NCBI RefSeq assembly: GCF_027943255.1
Contig: NC_072892.1
Location: 20,111,792 to 20,175,791 of the forward strand
Origin: Anastrepha obliqua
Lineage: Eukaryota > Arthropoda > Insecta > Diptera > Tephritidae
Length of the DNA stretch: 64,000 bases
Direction: 5' to 3'
How positions within the stretch are numbered: the stretch's first letter is position 1; every line of letters begins with the position of its first letter. Positions 22,501-34,500 of the stretch are shown here, one piece after another. A model generated the notes under the pieces. That model was not told the DNA's origin. It did no database searches and worked only from the letters and a program-made list of their open reading frames with translations. The position numbers and the translations under genes are program-made.

Positions 22501-25500
22501 CTGCCTTCCTTGAACGACTTGTGCCACCGTTTTACCTGGGCACTGGACAGAGATTGGTCCCCGTAAGCCTCCTTGAGTAGCCCAATGGTTTCGGTACTCG
22601 CTTTGTTTAGCTTTACGCAAAATTTGATCGAGTAACGATGCTCCAACGATCGCTCCATTTTCGCCACTGCAAAATCCTAACACACTTTTAAAACAGCTTT
22701 CACGCGCGGAGCGCTGTTAACTGCACCGCTGTTGGCAGCGAACTGGAACCGATTTCTAGTGGAAGGGCAAGGTCCAACGATCATTTTCCCCCACCAGCCG
22801 ATTCGGTTGATCGCTTGGCAGACGCTCCGCGCGGGAAGGCTCATTACTTTTCAATCAAACCCTGTATGCCCTATCGCCACTTTCTGCGTTTGATTTGCCA
22901 TAGAATGGATTCCTCATTAGTTGATCTCCACAGCACGTCGTTGCTGCTGATGTTCGGCCAAAATATAATATACTACAGATGATGCGGAGGTATTTGTTGA
23001 CGAAAGATTGTAGCCTCGGTGTGATGATGTTAGACACCAGTCATGTTTCACTTCGAGAGACCAACCATGTTTCAACAATACGGATTATACACGTGAGCTG
23101 AATATTCGCAGTTTAGAGCGTCTGGAGATTTGAGAAATCGGTCAAACTGTATGCATTTGCATGCACGCCGCCCATCTATATCTATAGACAAAGTCAACAA
23201 TTTAGAATACGAATAAAATGATGACTTATAAAACACTTCCTCCTGGCAAGAAAGATATGTATAAGTACCACAGTATGAATATTACAACCAACACAATAGT
23301 GCATAGGAAAAAAATGTTATTGGTGAACAGCACCGTTTGACCGATCTTGAAAGATATTTGCACAAAAAAAGTTCAAATCTTCATATTGTTATATAATAAC
23401 TCAAGCACTTTGGCGAATATAACTAAATGAAAATAGCGGCCTAGCGTAAGTGCACTAGCCTACCATCCCAGAGGCTCTGGGTTCGAACCATACGTAAAGC
23501 ATGGTCCTGGTACTTTTGCAAATTTACCTACTTTCCCAGTTTCTAAAAAAAAAACCAAAAAAATCTCATGCCTCAACCCCAAAACTTTATCTTTGCCATC
23601 CCTATTGCCGCACAAAAGTCAACGCATTATTTGCATTGTGGCTGCTAAAACAAGCAAAAAACAAAGATAAACACACAACTACACATTGCATCAGTGGCGT
23701 CAGCAAGGGAAAGCGCGCAACTGCGGTAATAGCGCAGACACAGCAAATTTAGCGAAGTCCTCAACCATCTGTGCGATCCTGCTGGCAGAAAAATTTGAAA
23801 CACAGATGGCACTCTAAGCAGGCATTGTTCTAAGCAACGCCGGTTAGGCATTCCCACTATTTAGGACTGGTAGCGGTAGTGTAATCACCTACCCAGTCAG
23901 AAATCAAAATAGATTAACGAAACCAACGCAAGACTGATTCTTATCGCGACTCTATGCTCCTGAGTGAGTGAACAAGAGGGGGGAAAGAAAACTAAATAAA
24001 ATAAGCATAAAACACTTTGTTTCTAGTAACGGCTAAAATTCAGTAGATCTGAATTAAGATAAAATATTAACCAGAACATCAAATTTCGCTATTTGCTTAA
24101 GCTTTGGAATTAAGTGCTGCAATTCAGGTAAATTCATTGACAATATGCGAGAAATTTTAGGAATACAAATTTTCAATACATAGCCGCTGCGCCTCTACTA
24201 CCACTTAAACGAATTGGATGACATTTTCGTGTCGTACCAAAATTCACATTAAACAATGACTTCTTCAGAGAACAGAGCCATCTGGCGCATCTTCTGAGCA
24301 TTTTCGGCGACAAAAATTTTAACAATTCCTTCTGCAGTTTTACCAAGAAGACCATTAAATAATATGAAAGTTCAAACCCTCCTATTGATACCCCCTTTTT
24401 ATTTATTTCTCAGGACATATTTTTACCGCTGTTACTGTTGCTGTATTGGCATAAATATTTCTTGTTTTTCGTGTTTGTCCAAAGTCCACAAGCCCAAAGC
24501 CTCAGTCTCAACCACCTGCATTAGTTTGGTTATTGACGATAGTTTTTGTTGTTATTGCGGTATTTTCGTATTGGCGTGTGCCCTTCTACTCCCCTGCTAG
24601 CCGTGGCAATTTACAGGGGATCTTTGTTTCCTTTGCGCGTGTATCGCATCGGTTCTGTTGCCGCGGGTGTGGTAGTTTTACGCTAACTGGTACATCTCCA
24701 CTTGTGCGTGCTTGCCCGCGTGTGGCGAGCCAATTTTCCGCATGTTCCACTCATAATTATTAACAGTGTCACCGAATTATTGCGTACAACGACACTGCGA
24801 AGATAACGTGGCAACTAATAGTTCCAGTGCAACCACCCACCCACCCACTCGTTGACTCCGCAAGTGCACCACTACTCAGCATTGCCCCTGGCACTGCGTT
24901 AGCAAACCAAACCCACTGCATTTTCGTTGTAGAAAAGCCACACGCAAACTTTCGAAATTTATTCATCAACCTAATAAAAATCCGTGTAAGTGCCAATGAA
25001 ATGTGATGTTGTTGTTGCTGCTCTAACTCGTCCTGCGCATTCTCGCTGAGCATGTCTTTTTCCCCATGGAGGCTGTTGTTGCTTTATGGTTGCTGCTTTA
25101 TGGTCTTACCTAGGTATTCGCCTCGCTATTGTTATTGTTGTTCCTGCCCTGTGTTTATGTGATCATTCAACTCGGCTGGTGTTTTGCCGCCTCAGGGTAT
25201 GTCGAGGGTATTTAAGTGGCCAGCAGCATTGTGGCCTTCACATTCCATCTAAAGGGTCAACGTACGCTTTGCATAAAGACAATTTTCGTGGCGTCATAAT
25301 TGTCGATGGTTTTTGAATATTAGGAAGCTGCCGATGATATTGAAAAGTATCGATAATACTAATAATTCTGTATCTGTAGTGTCCCGGATGACCGACATTT
25401 CCGCCTAAAAGATCTTTTATGTCCGAAACTATCGCTGGTATTTAAATACATCTTCATCATTGGCTTCTGCCATCGTATATGTCGATGTTTAATCTATCCA

Positions 25501-28500
25501 TGGTCCAATTGCAAAACTTTTCTAATAGGTGGCACATTAGTTTAATCAAAGATGAGGAAAAGCATTGCGAGTCGCAAATTTTGATGCTGTTAGAACTTTG
25601 GCAGCCGCCGTAGCCAAATGGGTTGTGCGTGACTACCATTCAGAATTCAGAGAGAACGTAGGTTCGAATCTCGGTGAAACACCAAATGAAGAAAAAGTGT
25701 TTTCCAATAGCGGTCGCCCCTCGGCAGTCAATGGCAAGCCTCAGAGTGTATTTCTGCTATGAAAAAGCTCTTCACCAAAAATATCTGCCGTTCGGAGTCG
25801 GATTAAAACTGTAGGTACCTCCATTTGTGGAACAACATCAAAATGTACTCAGAGAAGGAGGAGGAGTTCTGCCAAACACCCAAAAATAGTGTAAGCACGA
25901 ATTATATATATACATATAAGAAACGCGCCACTTACATTTCAGCCAACTATCAGTATTTGGTGGTTTTGCAATAGATATTCGATAAAACAAGTGAGCAATT
26001 TTTTTAAATTCAAGAGGAAATAACTCGTGAAGTGGAATAAAATTACATCTCTCTTTCTTTTATCTTCATTAATATTGAAATAAAATTTTTGCTGCTCTTA
26101 TTTTTAAAAACATCTTAGGAAAGTAGTCAGCATACTGATTGTTTTAAGAAGAACGCAACTTGCTATTCATTTTCGTAAATTAAAACCAGCTGAAGAAGTA
26201 AAGTGAATCAAATTTGTAAATGCGAGAAGCGGCCTGGGTGACCCTAATTAGCTGTAATTTCACGTGACACTCAAACGCACTACTTACTTACTTTCACTTT
26301 CAGGATATGGAGGGTTCTTTCGACATCATTAAATTGTACATAAGAAGCTAATTTGACTGCGCTCTTATACTGAGCTCATCTGCTCTATGTTGGTGGTGTG
26401 CGCGTGCACCACGGCGTATACTTAATATTAAGTGGAATATGGAAAGACTTTATGCGCTTACATTATAAGTAAATAACATACCCATTAAAAGTCAACAAAG
26501 ATTATTTTTCTTCATAAAGACGAAATGTATTGCGATGTCCTAATGAATTATCTGAAGCTTAGGCTTGTCCACAATAATGAAAGTAAATTGGTCCAACTTT
26601 ACCGCGTGGCTTCTTATCTACTTTTAGTACCGAATTAACATAGCAATGAATTTTGTGGTAGATGCGCCATTCCAACTATAAGCTGAGAGTGTCCTATTAC
26701 TTGTTTATTCGAGCATGAAATCTTCGCAATTAGTATGCCTTAGATAAATCTGGGGAAACCTAAAACTGAAATGACCAAATAATTTGTAAATTTGTATTGA
26801 GTTTAGTTATAAACATTAACCTGAGGCTAAAAGCCTTGGTGATTTGTATCTTAGTTGAAAGGTTATTAATTTTTTCGCATCAACTCCCAGGAATGCCACT
26901 ACCTTAGACTTTAGAATAGAGTTTAAGGTAAAGTTCCGAACGCGACAGGAATGGAATTTAAATTCAGTAGTCTAAGAAAATACAACTGCATTTTACACTA
27001 ACGGATCGCAGATAGATTGCGGTGTCGGCACCGGTGTATATTCGGAAGGCCTCGAAACTTCAAAGTCATTTTTTCTGGGGAATTGGAATAGTAAATTTCA
27101 AGCTGTAGTACGCAGGATAAGGGAAGCTTGGACGATAATTAGAAACCATCCACGGCAACTATCGGAAGCATGTATTTTTTCAGATAGTCAAGCAGCAATC
27201 TTAGGTTTAAAGTCAACCCTAACCAATTGAGAAATCGTCAGACAATGCAAAGAACAACTTAATGCCTTAGCGTTCACGACAGACATCACTCTCATCTGGG
27301 TATACACGAGCATAGAAGGAAACGAGAAAGCTGATAAACTGGCAGGACAGGGTCATCCCATAACGTATCCGAAGCGGTAACAATAGGCTGTCTCCAAGGC
27401 ATGCGCAAAAGGCTAAGGAAGCAAGCCGTTGATAGATTGGTTAACACGGAGATATGCAATATAACTAAACAAACGTGGCCCATTTTCAACAAATGCAGAA
27501 CTGATGAGTTGTTAAGAAAGCCACGAGCAGACATATTCAGAATTACGATAAAAATAACCAGCCACTGGCCTTTGAGAGACCATACTAGGAAGATGGGGTG
27601 GCCGTGCAACAATCGATGTAGAAGCTCCAATCAAGAAGAAACGCGGGAAACAGTGACCAAGTCTGAGTGATCTCTGACATAGCATGTGAAAGCGATTCTC
27701 GTTGGTTAACTTGAAAGAAATGGCAGTAAAGAAAATAAAGAGTTTTCCAATAAGAGGAGAGGTGTTATTTTGATATTCAAAGAAAAATTCTATTTTTTAA
27801 TATAAATCATCGGATGTTTGTTTCATTATAAAGAGGAAGGTATGCCGTTAATAGTGGAAAATAACATCAGGCAAATGACCACCACGACCACGCTTACAGG
27901 ACAATATCCTTTTCATGACATTTTCCATAACTGAATTATAAAGTGGCTGCCCTATGTCCACGATAGCTTCACGAACTCCATCTTTGAGGTCTTGAATTGA
28001 CCCTGGCTGTTGGCGTAGACCTTCTCTTTCATGTGGCTCCAAAGGAAAAAGTAAGAAGTAGTTAAATCACAAGATTTCGATGACCAATTGTGATCACCTC
28101 TTCGAGAGATAACACGGTCCGGAAACTTTTCTCATAAAAGATCAATGGTGTCGTTGCTTGTGTGGCACGTAGCGCCGTCTTGTTGAAAATAAACGTTGTC
28201 CAGATCAATAGCATCCGATTCCGGCCATAAAAAATCATTAATTATCTCTCGATAGCGCAATCATTAACCTGTAACACCTGTTATTCGCAAACCCTTTAGA
28301 CGACATTGGCAGATTTAAAGTCACATCAAGAAGGTACGACTAAAAGGTTCTCTTCAAGAAGTTCGAAAAAACAGTGGCTCTACAAGTGGTATATCAAAAT
28401 GGCATCTTTTGTGCTAATTGGGCCTGGACTTTGTCACTCGGACAACACCTCCATCGCCATTGAAATTCCCAACTTAAGCGACAATTTGACAAAATGATAT

Positions 28501-31500
28501 GCTCTTGTAAGTATCATTGATTGCTCGTGATTTCTTGGCCAAAAAGCAAAACACCATAATCTCGTCTTATCCTATGTATACTAAGACATTTTTCCATTCA
28601 CTTAACTGAGAAGACCCATGAAAGGATGACAATTTACCACGCTTGAGAAAATAAAGACTGGATCGCAAGTCGGGCCAAAAGATGCATATCATAAGAGCTT
28701 CGAAGGGTTAGAAAGCCGCTAACGCAAATGCTGATATCTCAGTGTGTTTCCTTCGGAGGGTACAAAAAATATTTTGACCTATGAATAGTAATATTTTCAG
28801 AAAAAGATATTTTTTTTACAGACTTCGTATACCAGTTTTTGATAATGGTGTAGCAACTCAAAATTGGCTCTTAAAGAGTGTCAAAATCTCACAAAATATT
28901 ATATTCTACTAACGTTTTGAGGTGTGTCGCACCTTTTCAAGTCTCGAAAAATAAAATAAATTTTAAACAGATTTCAAAGATTTTAAGCTTTATTTTTGCA
29001 ACTTTTTTACTCAAGTTTAATGATAACGATTTTATTGATAATAATAACCATAATATAAATAATAAATACCAAAAACCAACACAACGCAGCACTCACAATG
29101 CGAGCTCGTCGCTGACCAACTTGCAAGAGAAGGTACCTGTATGCCAAACATAAGTAATTTTATGGGAGTACCTCTCACAACTTGTAAGCTTCTTATTAAG
29201 GACGCACTAATCAGTTCTGTAAATCAAAGATGGATTAGTGTCGATACTTGTCAAATTGCTAGGCAAACTTGGGCAAGGCTAAATCTACGTCTCTCCCAGA
29301 ATATTATAAAATTGAGTATACTTCAAATTAGGACCTTAGGAGGGGCCCTCATAGGACATTGTCTCATAGGAAATCATGCAAGGAGATTTAAGCGTTTACA
29401 AGCATGATTTCTGTCGTAGCTGCCGAAATGAGGAGGAGTTGGAAACAATTCAACATCTTTTTTGCACATGGCCAGCGCTAGCCAGAAGCAGCCGATATTT
29501 GAGATACTACTTCTTCATGAATATAGATAATCTATAGACTTTAGGTATCAACAACCTTTTACGCTTTGTCAAAAGCTCAGGATGGTTCAGTATGGAAAGG
29601 GAACTGTAGCCCAGCCCCTGCGGCTCACAGTGGACCCATTTCGTAGTCTAAGTGGCATCGCTGTCTCTATGTGCGATGCGGTTGTCACAAAACCCAACCT
29701 AAGTGTAATGCTAGAGTATAAATGTTTTCTTCTGTAGCCCTTCTATCAACAGTAATCACCACAAAAATGTTAAACGACTGCCTGAACCTTCTAAAGACCT
29801 TCAAAAAAAATGGTGTAAATCATTTAACTAAAAAAGGGGCAAACACATTAACGAATTTCTCAGAAAGTGGTAGGAAAATAAATTCATTGACCACTGACGA
29901 AATTCTATCGGTCAGCGACAGGTAAAACAACTCCTAAAGCCGGGCAGAGGAATTTCTGATAAGCTACTTTCGCTCTGCAGGTTTTGAGCCTCTCTGTGGA
30001 TTTACAGAGAGCCACATTAACAGATTTCTGAGGAGGTCGGAGAAGAGGAAATTCGTTGAACACTGGTCAGTGACAAGGGAAACAATTCTTAAAGCCGGAC
30101 AGAGGAATTTCTTATAAGTTACTTTAACTCAGCAGAGTAGATTTAAGACTCTTAACTGGTTACCTTACAAGTCACAGTAGCCCGAGATATCACTTAAAAA
30201 AAAATAGGTCTCTCTGAGACCATCTTCTGTCGATTATGTGATATGGACACTGAAAATTCTAAATACATTCTTTGTAAATATCCTGCGCTTGGCAAACAAG
30301 GCTACATGAACTTGGTAGTACGGCCGTGCATTCATATAAATTGTGACAAAATAAGCCCCAGAATGTGCTAAGATCTTAATAAAACCTTGAAATATAGGGT
30401 ACTTGAGCAAGTTTTGTGCAATAGACCTATTTTGGTCGCAGTGCGCATTAGCCTTATAATAATAATAATTACAATAATAAAGTATTTCGTACTATTTTGT
30501 CATTTAAAACAAACATTGCAATTTAACCCTCGTTTAAAAACATAAAAAAAATATTTAAAATTAATTTGCTTAATATTTTATTCAATCTGCCAACATTTAT
30601 GTGTTGCAAATTAATTCAATATTGATTAGAATTGAACTTTCGCATTTTACTTAACCTCTTTTGCTTACTTAGCGCTGGTGATACTTTCATTTTTAATAGT
30701 AATTTTCAAAGATTCAAAGTTAATTACGTATTCGGTTAAGCTAGGGAGTGGTCAGTTTTGTCAATAGTTCAAGAAGCAGTAATTTTTCCACTACCAGCTT
30801 AGGCCTCCATCAGTCAAATGCTCCGCCACTTTTAGCATACATTAAGGCAGGCCACTATTCAGGTTAACTGGGCGGCTGGTGGGGGTGAATGGCAGCCACT
30901 TAATTCTACTCATTCAATTGCCCTAAGAAAAGGACTACAATTAATTTATATTCACTTTTATCTTGTCATAGGTTCGACATTAAATGCCATCGAGAGCACA
31001 GCAGGGACGGCAACGAAAGTGGTGGCGAGTTCACTAATACCAACAGTGTCAGCAAGAGCAATAAAAGCAATTCCGATAGTAAAAACAAAAAATGTTACTA
31101 GCACATTAAAGGAGAATATAGCAAGTCGAGAAACTGCTACGGGAGTAGCATCGTCACCGTTGACTTCTCATAAAGCGACGACGGTGCTGAGGACGCATTC
31201 AATTAGCCCAACTGAAGGTGGTGGGTTAGTGGTAGAGGTAGAAGTTACAGCTAAGTCATCAATAACAAGATCAACAAAGGACGAGCCGCTAAAGGACGAA
31301 GTCGTCGCAGAAAGTGCTCGAGGATACGTGGTTAGGACGGCAGAGGGGGCAGTAGCCGCTGCTGATTACAAATTTGCCGCTGAGTTTTCTACTACACAAA
31401 TTACAAGAACAACTGCAAAGGCATTACAAGCAGAATTCACAGAAAGCGATGTGACAACAGCAGCCGCACCCAAAGCATTCAGCGGAAGTTCAGTGCAATC

Positions 31501-34500
31501 AACAACAAAAGTTGATGTGACAACAAAGCGAACAAAAGCATCATTAAGTCGCACAGTGACAGCTGATAAGAAGGGTGGCCGGAGGGGCGCAGGTAGGAAA
31601 GGTGAGAAAGACGGAAGCCGAGTTAACTCAATGGTGGCCAAGTCAACAACAGCATTCACACCAGTAGTGGCAGCAGTGACCACAGAAACAACACCAACAT
31701 CAAAAACTGACGCGGCCTTGGCTTCAACGACAAGCGAAGCGACAACAATAGAGTCGCTGTCAGCAGCAGCCGCTGCACAACTGGTTGCAACATTGTTTCC
31801 GATAACAACGATAACAGACGAATACACGCACCGGAGTTATCTACAAAGTGCTGCTGACAGCATGCGAACCCATAGTCGGCAAAGCACTAATAGCAGCATA
31901 TACAATTACAATATTGACAACAACAAAGGCCTCCTTAAAGCACAAGAAGGCTATAACAATTATGAAACTAACGACGATTCCAACATCGAGCACACCAGTA
32001 GCTCACATCTACAGCGACGACAGCCACAGCAGCAACAAACCCACCCTTTGCAGCGCCCAAAGATACGAAAAGGTGTCAGTGCCAGCAACAACAATAGCAA
32101 AATCTTCTCACCCAATGGCAATAACAATTACTTCAGTAGTGAAGAAGGCGCTGCTATCAGTATGCTGTCGATGCAGCAACAACAACCACTGCGCCAACTA
32201 CGCCAGCAATACACCCGTCAAGTTCAACAGCAACCACACCATTCAGAAACAATAGCACCGCTGACACCATCACCAACGACAGCTGCCGTTGGGCCAGGCA
32301 TTGATAACAATTTGATTATCAACGATATTTATTCTAAACAGAACGTGTCGAATTCGAACAAACCCACGGCACTGAAAAATAAGAAGAACGCACAGCAAAC
32401 AATGCTATCATCTGCGCCCAGCTCTAATAGCGCGGTGCTATCAGCAGTGACGACGAGGGCTGTTTATGCAGCAGCAGGGGCGGAAGTTGCGGCAGTGGGG
32501 GGACGCGAGGAAGTAAACATCACTACCACCGCGTCGCCGTTTCCCACAGTGACAACAACAACAATTAGGTCAACCACTAGACGTCCAAAGGCAACGACCA
32601 CACCGCGACCAACTCCCTCCGTCGACGACTACCAGACAGTGATCAGTCAGGCTGGCACTCACGCCTATCTCCCGTGCAATGTAAGTTAAGATTTATATAG
32701 CACTACGTTTTTTCTATGCACAACTTAAGCTAAGTAAGGGTTTTAGCAATTTGAGCAATGGGATGAAAGGTGACCTGCTTCTACGAAAGCAGTTCCCTCA
32801 AAAGCGCTTGCGAAAAAATATGCCTTTTGATTTTTAAATGTTTATGGGTAACGAAAAACTCGGGCTCAAAAATTATTGAAGAATGAAAAAAGTTATTAAA
32901 TAATAAAAAATTGCACTGGTCAACAAAATTCCAACTTTTGTCTGATGATTGAGGTGCATCACTTGAAGTTTACTAATTTGACGTCGCTGATACTGAATAT
33001 AGGTTAGGTTAAGTTGGTATGGTTGCCCAAGGAATGAGCACACTTGGACGATGAAAAACGGATTCGTCCTTTGTGATACCATTATGAAGGAGGTGAGGGG
33101 AGAGAGGAAGATCGATGGGATGCAGGGAGAGGGCGGGGAGAGGTGATGCTGGGATGGTTAGGAGGGTGGGTTAGAGTGTGTGGATTAGGAACGATGAGTG
33201 TGCTGCGTTTGCGTCAACCGCTTTGTGCTACTGATGAAGTTCATCAGATTTTTAATGTCAGCGCCTGCTATATCAGCTGGTGCTGCAAAGAAGTAAGAGC
33301 CAAGATACCTAGATCTTAGCCCCGCCAGAGCAGGGCAGCTAAGGAGTAGGGGCTGAGATGATTCCACCTCATCCTCCATACATCCATCGAAGACCGCAAG
33401 TAGTCAGGGGGATCCCAATTCTCTCCTTTCGATGGGAGATCACCTCACATGTCCCTTGTCTGGCCAGTTCATCCGCCTCGCAGTTGCCCGCAATGTCGCT
33501 GTGACGAGGAACCCAGATGAGGCTAATGTCAAAGAATTCGGAAGCAGTCGAAAGTGAGGTCTAGCACTCCCTAACCAGTTTCGAATGCAGTGTAACTGAC
33601 CCGAGGGCCCTTATTGCCGCTTGGCTGTAGGAGTAAATATTTACCTTCCTGACTGTTAGTACGCATATGAGCAGCCAATCAACTGCCTCTTTGATAGCGG
33701 CTACCTCTGCCTGGAACAGACTGCAGTGGTCCAGTAAACTGATTTTGAATCTGTTGGAGAGCTCCTCGCAGAAAACTCCTCCGCCAACCTTTCCTTCCAA
33801 CATCGATCCATTCATGAACAAGTTCACCAGAACCTGTCCCCAAGTGTAGCCTCCGGTCCACTCTTCTCTTGATGGAATATGAGTGGAGAAGGTTGGACTA
33901 AGCGAGGGTATACACTGATCCGTTGACAGGGGGATGAACTCGAAGTTTCTAAGTATGCTTGAGTGCCCATAAGTGAGGTTGAGCTTATAGCCCTAGCCCC
34001 TCAGTCTGGTTGTGGTATGTGTAGCGGCAATTCTGCCTGCGATGTCTGGGGGTACCACATTTGCGTTGAGCGCTAGAGTAGAAGTCGTTCGAAGCGCCCC
34101 ACTGATTCTAATGAGTGCCGACCTCTGAACTCTCTCTCCAGCTTCTTGACCAATGTCGTCTTCTCTAGTGAGTTCCACCAAACTATGACTCCATACAACA
34201 AAATAGGCTTTACAATAGTATTATATAGCCAAAAAACAACTTAGGCGAAAGGCCCCATCTTTTTCCAATTGCGCCCTTGCACCCATACAAGGCTATTGCT
34301 GCCTTCCTCACTCTTTCCTCAATATTGGACTTCCACGTAAGCTTGCTGTCAAGGATAATACCTAGGAACCTCACCTTCTCAGAAAGCATCAGAGGAGCGC
34401 CCCCTAGTGAGGGAAGTTGAGCTCCGGGTATTTTATATTTCCTCGTAAATAAGACGAGCTCCGTCCTAAGAGGATCCACCGACAGGCCGTAATCCGTTGC

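Larger units (their letters stand above)
21690..23100 (-). mobile_element. LINE family B (RTE-like) C-terminal fragment, split by a mariner
   Basis: On the minus strand, 23060-22867 reads phrases like CSILYFGR, CGDQLMRNPF and KRRKWR; the frame then continues after the mariner at 21909-21690 with KSMLRDLADADITWDGAKTT and ends at the shared tail LVETLCSRAE-stop, GAGTGAACAAG. The copy at 34928-35284 (+) has the same order without the mariner. Stops and frameshifts show decay. Confidence 0.7.

Noticed and set aside
25601..25682. tRNA-like sequence with box B
   Set aside because: It is the head of SINE-1, repeated at four other loci with the same body.
31366..31827. 153-codon minus-strand ORF
   Set aside because: Antisense shadow of the low-complexity dpr exon 2; its Val/Ala-rich content mirrors the Thr/Ala codons.
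31848..32255. 135-codon plus-strand ORF in another frame
   Set aside because: Frame shadow of dpr exon 2.
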